From contig NZ_CP060140.1 of NCBI RefSeq assembly GCF_022376295.1, positions 4,158,356 to 4,222,355 on the forward strand: a stretch of DNA of 64,000 nucleotides, in the 5' to 3' direction. The position numbers and the translations under genes are program-made. Below the pieces are notes generated by a model. The model saw only the letters and a list, made by a program, of their open reading frames with translations, did no database searches and was not told where the DNA came from. Below, piece by piece: positions 1-8,242 of this stretch; position 1 is the first letter of the stretch, and the number at the start of each line of letters is the position of its first letter. Origin of the DNA: Nodularia sphaerocarpa UHCC 0038 (GTDB lineage Bacteria > Cyanobacteriota > Cyanobacteriia > Cyanobacteriales > Nostocaceae).

Positions 1-277
1 CCAACTCACCAGTCACAGTAACTTGTTCTCCCGGTGAAAGGTTGATATTTTGCCACCAACGCGGCCCAGCATCGATAATAATTTCCCCTGTGCCATCATT
101 GAGGACGAATTTATTGCCAATGATGCGTTCTACCCTTCCGGCTATGGTCATGCCTCTAGGCCGTTGTAAGTCAACAATCCTAGTTGTTTGTGCAAACGCC
201 AATTGTGGAATTAACAACATAGGTATTGTGGCTGCTATTACGGCCATTGTCAATTTTAGTAAGAATCGCTGAATCAT
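1..277 (-). CDS. Secreted OB-fold (YgiW/BOF-like) protein, 3' part cut off by the window edge
   Basis: The frame opens at an ATG read leftward from 277 and runs off the start of the window, giving about 92 residues. The first 30 residues form a signal peptide: a hydrophobic stretch ending in QLAFAQ, a likely cleavage site. The next part contains ITIAGRV-like strands (GMTIAGRVERIIGNKFVLND), then IIIDAGP and PGEQVTVTGEL. This is the pattern of the small bacterial OB-fold proteins that bind ligands in the periplasm. What it binds cannot be told from this piece. It lies upstream of mgtE on the same strand, about 140 bases away. The fold assignment is by motif feel, not by alignment. Confidence 0.6.
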   Translation of the reverse strand, partial: MIQRFLLKLTMAVIAATIPMLLIPQLAFAQTTRIVDLQRPRGMTIAGRVERIIGNKFVLNDGTGEIIIDAGPRWWQNINLSPGEQVTVTGEL

Positions 278-417
278 AGATCAAATCTCGGAAAACTTTG
301 TAGTTCAACACCTAAATCAAGAGGTAATTTGCCAATAAATTCATCTTTCTCTAGTAATTACAAAATTCTCAGCAGCACAATTTCTCTGGCGAGATGCTTT
401 CGTTGCAACTTCTGCTA

Positions 418-1782
418 TTATCCTAAAATCAATCGCGCTACATTCAGGTAAATAAATACTCCCAACACATCCACCGCAGTGGTAATAAAAGGTGCTGACA
501 TCAAAGCCGGATCAAGCTTCATAGCACGGAATAAAAATGGCAGTGCGGAACCAGAAACTGAGGCTAAAACGCAGATAGATAATAGACTAATACCTACAGC
601 CAAGGCTACAGCAAGATTACCTTGCAAGAAGTATGCCCATACTATAACTACAGTACCTAACATACCTCCGAGCAGTACGCCAGCGATCGCTTCTCTTCTG
701 ACTATATTCAAAGCTTCATCGGGGCGCACGTCTTCTGTATTCAAGCCTCTAATCACCACAGTAGAAGACTGCGCTCCCACGTTCCCACCTGTACCAATCA
801 ACAAGGGGATAAAGGCAGTTAAAGCCACTACTTTTTCTAAAATATCTTTTTGGTTAGTAATTACTGCCGCCGTAGCACTATTAGTTATCAACAGCACAAA
901 TAACCATACTACGCGCCTACGGGCAACAGTAAATAAATTAGTTTGAAAATAATTATCACCACCAGATTCTAAACCACCCAATTTATAGATATCTTCTGTG
1001 GTTTCTTGTTCTAAAATATCTAAGACATCATCCACTGTAACAATACCCACTAGAAGCTGTTCTGCATCTACCACAGGAATGGCTACAAAATCATAATGCT
1101 GAATTGTTCGAGCCACTTCTTCTTGGTCAGTCCCAGTATTTACAAATACCACATCACGGGTCATGATACTGCCAATAGTTTGCTCTGGTTGTGCTAAGAT
1201 TAGACCACGCAGGGAGAGAATCCCAGTCAAGCGACGAGCATCATCAGTCACATAAATATAGTAAATAGTTTCTCTCAAGTTAGCTAGAGAACGAATCTGC
1301 GCTAGCGCCTGAGTAATCGTGATATTTTCCCGCAGTGACAAATACTCAGGAGTCATAATTCGCCCAGCAGTGTTGGGCGCATAACCTAAAAGCAAAGCCG
1401 TTGCATCCCGTTCAGCCGGACTCAGTTGTTCTAATAGTCGCCGCACAACTTTCGCCGGGAGTTCGTCAAACAGACGCGCCCGATCATCAGGCGACATATT
1501 ATCGACGATTTCCTGTACATCCTGACGCTTAAAATCTTCGAGTAACGTTTGCTGTACACTGGGATCGAGGTATTCAAATACTTCTATCGCCTCTTCTTTA
1601 GAAAGTAACCGAAATGCGATCGCCTGGGTAGCCTCTGGTAAACCTCCAATGGATTCCGCAATATCTGCAACCTGAACCGGAACTAACAAAGCTTTAGCAC
1701 CCTGAAAGTTTTTTTGTTCAAGTAGCACTTGCAGCTGCTCGCGCACTAGGTCTTGTAACTCTTGTCGGGATCTGCTTTGCAT
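418..1782 (-). CDS. mgtE: Magnesium transporter MgtE
   Basis: 454 residues, the normal length for MgtE. Layout: an N-terminal superhelical MgtE_N domain (about 35-140, with repeated ELPAKVVRRLLEQLSP-type helices), a pair of CBS domains (about 140-265, with LRGLILAQP and VAIPVVDAEQLLVGIVTVDD), a connecting helix, and five membrane segments from about 285 to the end. The membrane part has the family stretch GTGGNVGAQSSTVVIRG. In the family the cytosolic domains sense Mg2+ and gate the channel. The gene has no close partner on its strand, and no M-box-like leader was recognised in the 200 bases upstream. Confidence 0.95.
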   Translation of the reverse strand: MQSRSRQELQDLVREQLQVLLEQKNFQGAKALLVPVQVADIAESIGGLPEATQAIAFRLLSKEEAIEVFEYLDPSVQQTLLEDFKRQDVQEIVDNMSPDDRARLFDELPAKVVRRLLEQLSPAERDATALLLGYAPNTAGRIMTPEYLSLRENITITQALAQIRSLANLRETIYYIYVTDDARRLTGILSLRGLILAQPEQTIGSIMTRDVVFVNTGTDQEEVARTIQHYDFVAIPVVDAEQLLVGIVTVDDVLDILEQETTEDIYKLGGLESGGDNYFQTNLFTVARRRVVWLFVLLITNSATAAVITNQKDILEKVVALTAFIPLLIGTGGNVGAQSSTVVIRGLNTEDVRPDEALNIVRREAIAGVLLGGMLGTVVIVWAYFLQGNLAVALAVGISLLSICVLASVSGSALPFLFRAMKLDPALMSAPFITTAVDVLGVFIYLNVARLILG

Positions 1783-2051
1783 ATCTGAACTAATGATAAA
1801 CGCAGTGTTCTTTAAAGCTAATTTGCTTTTACTGTTACTAAGTGTGACATTTTCTCACCCTATAAAGCATAGTAATACCAGTTTTTCGCCACTTATCCAG
1901 AGCAAGTTTATATTTTACCGAGCCAAAAAAGCTCACAGTTAGGGCGTACAAACTAATTTTTGGAGAAATTGATCCTGATAAATCCCTGTATTTGGGAAAA
2001 TCGCGCACTTTGATTTTTCCTAGTTCAACGCATAAAAAGAGATATTAGCAG

Positions 2052-2080
2052 TTGACAATCGTGGGAAATTTTGTTATGCT
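2052..2080 (+). promoter_or_regulatory. Near-consensus sigma-70 promoter, repeat copy 1
   Basis: TTGACA at 2052-2057, a 17-base spacer, and TATGCT at 2075-2080 preceded by TG one base upstream (extended -10). The start of transcription would be near 2087, inside the conserved tract of the repeat. A transcript would read into the hairpin of copy 2. Confidence 0.6.
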
Positions 2081-2213
2081 AAAATTGATAAGGAAGAACT
2101 ATCTTGCATATCAAATCAACATTGAGCAACTCTTCAGATGCCAATCCCTGTATTAGTGAAAATCGCGCACTTTGATTTTCACTAGTTCAACGCATAAAAA
2201 GAGATATTAACAG

Positions 2214-2242
2214 TTGACAATCGCTGTAATTTTTGTTATGCT
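2214..2242 (+). promoter_or_regulatory. Near-consensus sigma-70 promoter, repeat copy 2
   Basis: TTGACA at 2214-2219, a 17-base spacer and TATGCT at 2237-2242, again with a TG extension. The core boxes and spacing match copy 1 although the spacer itself differs at several bases. That argues for selection on the promoter. A transcript from here would run antisense into the end of the gene that stops at 2316. Confidence 0.6.
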
Positions 2243-2315
2243 AAACTTGATAAGGAAGAACTATCTTGCGTATCAAACCAAGATTGAGCCACCTGTGCAT
2301 AAAGAAGTATTGCGA

Positions 2316-2747
2316 CTAAAACCTGCTACTGGGCAGAAGTAAAATATCTATCAATTCACCCGCTACCAAACCGCACAAGGCTAAGACAGTTAAAACCCAA
2401 AATGAATCAGTTTTGTTGAAACCAGCAAAACGCATTTCTAAGTCAGCTAAAAACGTAGTTGCTATGGGTATGAGAAAGAGGCTGAAGAATAGTGACCAAG
2501 TTTCGACCAAAGCCACAGAGAGACTTAAAAATAAAACCACAACTAAGATTCTAGAGCCAAAAGCAACTAACTGCTCTAACCAAACAATAGTTTTTCTGAC
2601 AATGGCTAAAGTGACAGCAACAACAAACGCTCCCGCCAACCAAACAATGTGATGAGCCGCAAGATACCACCCCAATAGAGCATAAGCTATCCAAAGTAAT
2701 ACCAGGGACAGCACTGGAATTTTGTGAAAAAATCCCACATTCATCAT
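2316..2747 (-). CDS. Small four-helix membrane protein, function unknown
   Basis: About 143 residues, nearly all hydrophobic, with roughly four membrane spans (for example VLSLVLLWIAYALLGWYLAA, LAGAFVVAVTLAI, ILVVVLFLSLSVALV and a last span around WVLTVLALCGLVAG). The start is placed at the tandem ATG-ATG near 2747 and 2744, because a strong GGGGGAAG ribosome-binding site sits just before it. A longer frame to 2777 has no such site. No family was recognised and no conserved charged motif is visible. The tandem promoter repeats end just beyond its 3' end and point against it. Confidence 0.6.
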   Translation of the reverse strand: MMNVGFFHKIPVLSLVLLWIAYALLGWYLAAHHIVWLAGAFVVAVTLAIVRKTIVWLEQLVAFGSRILVVVLFLSLSVALVETWSLFFSLFLIPIATTFLADLEMRFAGFNKTDSFWVLTVLALCGLVAGELIDILLLPSSRF

Positions 2748-2904
2748 TTTCTTCCCCCTAGTTTCCAGACTCAACAAATACCTATCTTAATTTTAATAAA
2801 AATAACTCCGCTTATTTTCACCTTTATTTTTGTTCACTGTTTGTAGTTGCGCTTTAGCGCTAAAACGCTATGAGCGAATTGCAGAAACTTCATATTTCAG
2901 TATC

Positions 2905-4275
2905 CTATATAGAACGCTTAAATTGCCTTTGGAAATTTTCTACTTCTTCCACAGTTTTTTCTATCCCTCCTTCAGCAATGTTTTTCACGTAATTAATCTT
3001 GATTTCCTCTAACATATCTACAAGTAATTGTTCTAACTCCTGTAAATTATGCCTTTTTTGTAACTCATTTTCTAAAGCATCTCGAAAGTTTTTTATCAAC
3101 CGGGCTGTTACCTCTGCACCGATTGGATCTTCTAGTGCTTTAACCAAGGTTGCGTAAGCAGATTGCGTTAAATTTGCAGCTAATTGCTCAATTAACTGAT
3201 GAGGTAATTGATTCAGTCCAGGAAATTTCTGTAATTGGCGAATCACAGGAGTTTCATTCAGACTACTTTCAAGAGTATGATGTATTAAAGCCGCGATATC
3301 AGGCTGAATTTTGGGTATGACATCATAAATACTCACTTTTAGCAAGCGGGCGGTAATCACTTGTAGCTCACTTTGGTTATTTATCTGCACATAAGGACGA
3401 CGGGATTCTGGTTGAAATAACCAACGGGACACATCTCCTTTTTGAATTGAATTTTGCATTTGATCTATCACCTGGATTCCTACCATTTCTGTAATTTCTT
3501 GGGCAAACCCTACAGCAAAATCACGGTTAATTTGCGCTTTGAATGGATCAAGATTTAATAATTCAGCTTCGTAAAGGCGAATAGTTACCGGAATCACTCG
3601 CAACCATCGCGCAAAAGGTAGCAGCAAGAAAATATCATACCAGCGTCGCAGCATTGCTTCTAACCAATTTAACTGTGGATTACGGCGACTGGTTTGAAAT
3701 GTCCGCGATAAAAAATTCACAGCAAATATCAGGACAAAAGGTAAATCAATCAACCAAAAATAGTCAATAAATTTACCATATCTATTAATATCTCGATAAT
3801 AATTGGCTTGAATTAAAGGGCGAATCTCACTATTCCAAAACTCTATTTCTGTCCGCCAACCAGCTTTTTCTAAATAATCTGAATCCCAAAACTTCGTAAA
3901 AGCATCACGCGCCGATTTAATCCCTGTCCTTTGGCGCATTTCCTCTTGAATCTTTTCCAAACTGCTGCTTTTATTTGCTACCGCAAAAGGATTATCTTCG
4001 ATGATTTGTGTACTGAGGCGGCTTAATTGTGCTAGTTGATTTTCCACTTTTGGCGATCTTAAGCCAGAGGCTACAACTTCGGCTTCTAGATTTTCCACCT
4101 GCTGAAGATAGTTCTCAGTTGATGGATGGAGTTTAACACCCTTAACCGGGTCGTATAATTGAGTTAAAGTGGGGATAGCTTGCAGATAAAAATCTCGTGC
4201 ATACAGATAACTGATATCAAAAAACACCAGCCCCAAATTAATTAAAGCCAGAATAGCAATCAGGCGTTCTCGCAA
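2905..4275 (-). CDS. Conserved cyanobacterial membrane protein of unknown function
   Basis: 456 residues. One membrane segment lies at the very N-terminus (IAILALINLGLVFFDISYLY) and another near residue 175-195 (FWLIDLPFVLIFAVNFLSRT). Between them is a soluble, coiled-coil-prone part with YLQQVENLEAEV. The C-terminal half is helical and charged, ending in a predicted coiled coil (EEIKINYVKNIAEGGIEKTVEEVENFQ). I know similar long hypothetical proteins from cyanobacteria but no function. It has no operon partner. The ATG at 4275 is used because the first membrane helix starts at once after it. Confidence 0.6.
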   Translation of the reverse strand: MRERLIAILALINLGLVFFDISYLYARDFYLQAIPTLTQLYDPVKGVKLHPSTENYLQQVENLEAEVVASGLRSPKVENQLAQLSRLSTQIIEDNPFAVANKSSSLEKIQEEMRQRTGIKSARDAFTKFWDSDYLEKAGWRTEIEFWNSEIRPLIQANYYRDINRYGKFIDYFWLIDLPFVLIFAVNFLSRTFQTSRRNPQLNWLEAMLRRWYDIFLLLPFARWLRVIPVTIRLYEAELLNLDPFKAQINRDFAVGFAQEITEMVGIQVIDQMQNSIQKGDVSRWLFQPESRRPYVQINNQSELQVITARLLKVSIYDVIPKIQPDIAALIHHTLESSLNETPVIRQLQKFPGLNQLPHQLIEQLAANLTQSAYATLVKALEDPIGAEVTARLIKNFRDALENELQKRHNLQELEQLLVDMLEEIKINYVKNIAEGGIEKTVEEVENFQRQFKRSI

Positions 4276-4527
4276 AAGATTGCGGGGGACAGAAGTTTTT
4301 TTTTAGTGCGTTTCATTGTCATAACTGAATTAAGCAAATTTATCTGCAAGGTAATTTAACAAGTTTCATTTTTTCATATATTGCTCACTTTCGGGAATAG
4401 GTATTTAGGGGGATATGTGATTTAATGTATCGTAGGATTGAGAAATAAATTAAATGCTTTATGCTTTGCCCTCGCCACAAGATTTATATTAATATGTCTA
4501 CTTCATTGACTTTTAAAGTGCTGGAGG
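4276..4527. other. Intergenic stretch, nothing recognised
   Basis: AT-rich spacer between two minus-strand genes. A run of eight T bases at about 4299-4306 lies in front of the 2905-4275 gene. I saw no hairpin, promoter of note or short gene. Confidence 0.4.
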
Positions 4528-5139
4528 TTAATGGGGATATTGCACTTTAAAATCAGCCAACAGGACAAAACCCTCAACGCGACAATCTAAATTTTGTAGC
4601 CACATCACCAACTCGTGATTACTGTTGTGATACAAAGTATAGTCTAAATCGTCTTGGACAAAATTCATTTGATTCACTGGATTAAAAATCTGTGTGGCAA
4701 TATTTTGCTGAAAGCGTTTATCCAATAACTTTTGTAATTCTGTGGCTTTGGCTCTTGCCACTGCAAAATTCAAGATGGTAGTATTACCATTTATAGCCTC
4801 CTGCAACTGGGCAATATTCTCATATTTTCGTCTGCCCAAAGTTCCCTGAGTAGGAAACAGCAACGCGGCAATACCACTACCCAAATCTTCCTGATTCAAC
4901 GCAAAAAAACGCCAATCACCATAAGCATACTGAATGAAACCATCATCACCATCAGGCAAAACCAACCGCGAATGTAAGCCTAAATCAACCACATAAACAA
5001 TCACTGGCTCCAACGGTTTAACTGGGGGTATAATGACTGCGGGAGAGGCAATCAAGATTAGTGATATCAAGGCGACTATTGCCAGAATGAAGATAGATAT
5101 CCGTTGTAAAATACTCACTATTAGGAACTTTACTTTCAT
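4528..5139 (-). CDS. DUF2459-like membrane-anchored protein
   Basis: About 203 residues. An N-terminal membrane helix (IFILAIVALISLILIASPAVI) is followed by VYVVDLGLHSRLVLPDGDDG and YAYGDWRFFALNQED. These resemble the histidine-containing segment and the GWGDxxFY segment of the DUF2459 (TIGR02117) family, whose role is unknown. The ATG at 5139 is preferred to an upstream TTG at 5187, because the signal-anchor helix then sits at the N-terminus. The upstream part overlaps a second frame (5018-5239) on the same strand. The family call is by motif only. Confidence 0.55.
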   Translation of the reverse strand: MKVKFLIVSILQRISIFILAIVALISLILIASPAVIIPPVKPLEPVIVYVVDLGLHSRLVLPDGDDGFIQYAYGDWRFFALNQEDLGSGIAALLFPTQGTLGRRKYENIAQLQEAINGNTTILNFAVARAKATELQKLLDKRFQQNIATQIFNPVNQMNFVQDDLDYTLYHNSNHELVMWLQNLDCRVEGFVLLADFKVQYPH

Positions 5140-5239
5140 TAGGACTAGAGCGGCTTTGTATCCAAGCAAACATAGCTGCCGTAGCAACTAAAATTGTTGT
5201 GATACCCGTCGCCAACTGAAGCATAATACTGTAGCGCAT
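5018..5239 (-). CDS. Possible small membrane peptide overlapping the DUF2459-like gene
   Basis: A 73-residue frame with ATG at 5239, a GAGG ribosome-binding site eight bases before it, and a membrane helix near the start (LATGITTILVATAAMFAWIQ). Only the first 35-40 residues look protein-like. The remainder runs in another frame through the start of the neighbouring gene. It could be a real short gene with a long overlap, or the relic of a longer gene whose 3' end was lost. The good ribosome-binding site is the only positive sign. Confidence 0.3.
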   Translation of the reverse strand: MRYSIMLQLATGITTILVATAAMFAWIQSRSSPNESKVPNSEYFTTDIYLHSGNSRLDITNLDCLSRSHYTPS

Positions 5240-5324
5240 AATAAAAACCTCATAAATAACTCTGCGTATCTACCCTGCACCGAACGCCTAAAGGCGAATG
5301 CGCTACCTCCGCGCCCCTCTGCGT

Positions 5325-5644
5325 TTAAACCAGATTAAAATGTTCTATATGAATATTAGTCACAGGAACCTCAAGTTGATGCAACGCCGACTCTACCTGA
5401 TCCATCATTTTCGGTGATGCACAGATAAAATTTCGATGCGATTAATCCTGGCTGTGAGGGCAAATTGCAGCGCCAGCATTGCTAAACCGATGAAACCAAG
5501 GGCTACAGAAAATTCAATCCAAAAGTCTCTACCTGTGGGCGGATATATGAGCAAAATCAGGAGAGGCAAAATGGTAATGAATAGATAAGCTCCTATCCAA
5601 CCTGCTGCTACAACTATTGGACTGTGCATTAATAAACTTTTCAT
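5325..5644 (-). pseudogene. Remnant of a ferric-reductase-like transmembrane oxidoreductase with a large internal deletion
   Basis: The 5' part (read leftward from 5644) encodes GWIGAYLFITILPLLILL, then a GRDFWIEFSVALGFIGLAML segment and LQFALTARINRI. This is the typical N-terminal membrane part of ferric-reductase-like FAD/NAD oxidoreductases. It then jumps, in a different frame, to CASPKMMDQVESALHQL and ends VTNIHIEHFNLV at 5325. That is the typical C-terminus of the same family (CGPPPMM...ER..F). About 300 residues carrying the other haem helices, FAD domain and most of the NAD domain are missing. The N-terminal frame ends in HHRK near 5405. The gene overlaps the tail of sodA by no more than a few bases. 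Confidence 0.75.
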
Positions 5645-5657
5645 TACCCATTTTATC

Positions 5658-6452
5658 CTAAGTAGCTGATTGCAATGAAACAAGCGATCGCCTGTTAATT
5701 TCCGGCCAATTCACCACGTTCCACCAATTAGTTAAATACTCAGCCCGGCGGTTGCGATATCGCAGGTAATATGCGTGTTCCCAAACGTCGTTACCCATAA
5801 TCGGATATGCACCATCCATAATCGGGTTATCTTGATTGGCTGTAGTGACGATTTGCAGTTCTCCGGCGGGGTTACGCACTAGCCACACCCAACCACTACC
5901 AAAGCGATCGCCTCCTGCTGCGTTAAACTGTTGTTTAAACTGATCAAAACTGCCAAAAGTCTGATTAATTTCCGCCGCAATTTCCCCCGTCGGTTCTCCA
6001 CCACCGTCAGGACTCATAATTTGCCAAAAAATGGTGTGGTTCAGATGTCCACCACCGTTATTGCGTACCTTTGTCCGAATATTTTCCGGAATATTATTTA
6101 AATTCCGCAGCAAAGCTTCCACACTGCTTTTTTGCAAATCTGGCTCTTGCTTGAGAGCATCATTAAGATTATTCACATAACTAGCATGATGTCCATCATG
6201 ATGTAATTTCATTGTTTCGGCATCAATAGCTTTTCCTAGGGCTGCATAATCATAGGGTAATAGTGGTAATTGTGCTGGACTAGCACTCAGTTCTCCATCA
6301 GGAGAAGCTACGGGGGGAAACTTTACAGCAGTGGGAGTTGCTTGAGGAGATTGTGATTCAGCTATGGGTATTACTTGACAAGAAATGAGCATAACTGCTA
6401 CCAGCACTCCTGTGAGGACTAAGGCAATTTTTTCTCGAATAAATTTGGACAT
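5658..6452 (-). CDS. sodA: Membrane-anchored Mn superoxide dismutase
   Basis: 264 residues: a Fe/Mn-SOD of about 200 residues behind a 60-residue leader. The leader has a membrane segment ending in LISC (Cys25), a lipobox, so the enzyme is likely anchored on the outside of the plasma membrane or in the thylakoid lumen. Metal ligands by family position are His84 (KLHHDGHH), His139 (NHTIFW), Asp222 and His226 (DVWEHAYY signature). GGGHLNH and ANQDNP favour manganese over iron. Filamentous cyanobacteria are known to carry such exported MnSODs. It lies just upstream of the reductase pseudogene. Confidence 0.93.
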   Translation of the reverse strand: MSKFIREKIALVLTGVLVAVMLISCQVIPIAESQSPQATPTAVKFPPVASPDGELSASPAQLPLLPYDYAALGKAIDAETMKLHHDGHHASYVNNLNDALKQEPDLQKSSVEALLRNLNNIPENIRTKVRNNGGGHLNHTIFWQIMSPDGGGEPTGEIAAEINQTFGSFDQFKQQFNAAGGDRFGSGWVWLVRNPAGELQIVTTANQDNPIMDGAYPIMGNDVWEHAYYLRYRNRRAEYLTNWWNVVNWPEINRRSLVSLQSAT

Positions 6453-6523
6453 AACTATTCACACCACCATGAATATTTGTATGATTTAAAAGTGATTTTT
6501 TGCTATTATTTTATCAGCATTTT

Positions 6524-6874
6524 TTAACCCACTGTTCTGACAATAGCCAAGAGAATAGAATTAACAATGGCTAAAGCAATAGAGCCAATCAATGCACTCC
6601 AAAAACCCCATCTGAGAGTAAAACCGGGAACTATAGCAGCCGCCAGAGCAAAAATAATCGCATTCAACACAAAGAAAAATAATCCGAAACTCAGAATAAT
6701 CACCGGTAATGTAAATAAACTCAGAATTGGTAGCAAGATGGCATTCAATATTCCGAAAACAGCCGCAGAAATCGCGGCTTTGCCAAAACTATCAATTTCA
6801 ATTCCTATGGGTATTCTAGAAATAATTAAAAAGCTGATTGTAGTCACTAACCAAGTGAGAAGAAGGTTTAACAT
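6524..6874 (-). CDS. Phage holin family 4 / YvlD-type membrane protein
   Basis: 116 residues with four membrane spans. It matches the small YvlD/COG1950 proteins: LLTWLVTTISFLIISRI, then SFGKAAISAAVFGILNAILLPI, then a GFTLRWGFWSALIGSIALAI ending. Despite the family name, these are widespread chromosomal proteins and nothing viral surrounds it. Role unknown. It is transcribed toward sodA with about 70 bases between, so the two may share a transcript. Confidence 0.8.
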   Translation of the reverse strand: MLNLLLTWLVTTISFLIISRIPIGIEIDSFGKAAISAAVFGILNAILLPILSLFTLPVIILSFGLFFFVLNAIIFALAAAIVPGFTLRWGFWSALIGSIALAIVNSILLAIVRTVG

Positions 6875-7509
6875 TAATGATTCCTCAATATACTTAATAC
6901 TATCAAAATTTTTCCGATTTTATTACTAAAAAAACAGAACTTAATTTTCACTTTTTCTTTCAGTTTCTATAAAATTTTATTTTGCTAAAGCTTAACATAA
7001 AATCCTCAAATATCAAGGCAAGTTATTAATATATTTCTTTGGGTATATCATCAAAAATTATCAACAAAACTATCGGCAGATATCTGAGAAATTTTATTTT
7101 GCTAAATATATAATTAAAACATAAAATAAAATATCCTAGTTTTCGTTGGTTGATTCAGGAAAAACAATAATAACTTGATTTTCCTGCTTTCAGGGATGAC
7201 AAACTTCATCCCAAATATGCTAGACAAAGGTTAAAACATAAGATAAGAGGTTAATATTCAAGCATAAAATATTCTCTGTGCCTCGTGATCTGCTATTTTT
7301 TATTTCAACTCAGCCTGCAAAAATTTGGGGTTAATTGGGTAAGTTATCATTATCCATATTTATCCTTGCTAATCTGTGTTCTTGCAAAAGTCCCATAAAT
7401 CAATAATTAACTGCCGATAAACGCCGATGAAATTTTATGGCTATTCTCAAATCACCAATTAATTTTGTATCCAAAATCAACATATTGTATATAGCTGAGG
7501 GTAAAGAAT
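6875..7509. other. AT-rich intergenic region of about 630 bp
   Basis: No gene seen. It holds two short similar tracts (AAATTTTATTTTGCTAAA near 6971 and again near 7090), each followed by AACATAAAAT-like sequence. No clear inverted repeat or promoter was recognised. Confidence 0.4.
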
Positions 7510-7899
7510 ATGTCTGTTGAGCCAATTTTGCTAAAAAAAATAGCCGAAGATAGCAATTTTTATGATGTCACTCGCAGTGAAGTTAAACAAGAGCAAATGC
7601 AACAAGATGGCTTAGATATCCCTGATATAGCTTTAACTTTATCTCCCGTAGCTTTGCTTTTCAGTTGGATAGTTTTTTTTCTGATCTTGCAAAAAATTCG
7701 GACTGCTTTAGACAATAAGATGGTTTTTACTGTCAAAGCTTTACATAAAGTTCCCTGTAAAAACTGTCGCTTTTATTCAAATAATCATTATCTCAAATGT
7801 GCCGTACAGCCTTCTATTGTCCTGACTGAAGAAGCGAAAGATTGCAGCGAATACTGCCCAAAAAATGCCAAATTTTCGCCCAATAGTCTCTTTAAATAA
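7510..7899 (+). CDS. Small membrane protein with a cysteine-rich cytosolic or lumenal tail
   Basis: 129 residues. A polar N-terminus is followed by one membrane span (LSPVALLFSWIVFFLILQKI). The tail holds CKNCRFY, then LKCAV, then DCSEYCP: five or six cysteines spaced as in small metal-binding or disulfide-rich domains. The same CxxC-RFY-x-C-x-C layout appears in cyanobacterial conserved hypotheticals. No function is known to me. It stands alone between long spacers. The start follows GAGGG upstream of ATG at 7510. Confidence 0.65.
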   Translation: MSVEPILLKKIAEDSNFYDVTRSEVKQEQMQQDGLDIPDIALTLSPVALLFSWIVFFLILQKIRTALDNKMVFTVKALHKVPCKNCRFYSNNHYLKCAVQPSIVLTEEAKDCSEYCPKNAKFSPNSLFK

Positions 7900-8242
7900 G
7901 GTAATGATTAGTTGCATTTTTTTATGCTTTATTTTCAGTAAATTGTCAAGTAACCTGACCCAATTCTCTTTGTCATTAACAGTGCCGTTAGGCAACATCG
8001 GGTTTTTAAACAGGTTGATTACCCTTCCTGTTCAACTGATTTTAACATCAGAGCATCCTCAAGGGTGCAGCTAGCTTTCTCCCAAGGGGAGACACCAAGG
8101 GCGAACATCACCTGCCTAAAGTACGAAAAACGCAACGATGTTGCTGTTTATCAGGTGTTTTTAGCGTCTTTATTATAAAAAAAAGTAATTACTTCTGCCT
8201 CTAGCAAATGATAGAGAGATGAGATATATCTTTTGGTTGTTG
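7900..8242. other. Intergenic spacer with a dispersed repeat
   Basis: About 340 bp. Around 8070-8110 is a copy of a common dispersed tract (CTTTCTCCCAAGGGGAGACA); a relative occurs near 11895-11915. No gene recognised; small frames here lack family resemblance. Confidence 0.4.

Larger units (their letters stand above)
1981..2292 (+). repeat. Two direct repeats of about 150 bp, offset by exactly 162 bp
   Basis: Copy 1 is about 1981-2130 and copy 2 about 2143-2292, separated by 12 bases. Both begin AATCCCTGTATT and end near ATTGAGC, with roughly 90% identity by eye. Each contains a hairpin (stem ending AAAATC, 9-base loop GCGCACTTT, return stem starting GATTTT), a near-perfect sigma-70 promoter about 50 bases later, and the shared tract GATAAGGAAGAACTATCTTG. 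Differences in the stem are compensatory: a G:C pair becomes T:A and a G:T pair becomes G:C. No open reading frame of note lies in it. It may be a tandem small-RNA locus; function is unknown. Confidence 0.8.

Noticed and set aside
1981..2292. Calling the tandem repeats NsiR1
   Set aside because: I do not see the hetF neighbour, and cannot verify sequence identity to NsiR1 from memory; only the tandem-array principle is alike.
5018..5187. Programmed frameshift joining the short membrane frame to the DUF2459-like gene
   Set aside because: No slippery sequence was seen, and the second gene has its own membrane helix and start codon.
6524..6874. Prophage signal from the holin-4 gene
   Set aside because: The YvlD family is chromosomal and no phage genes lie around it.
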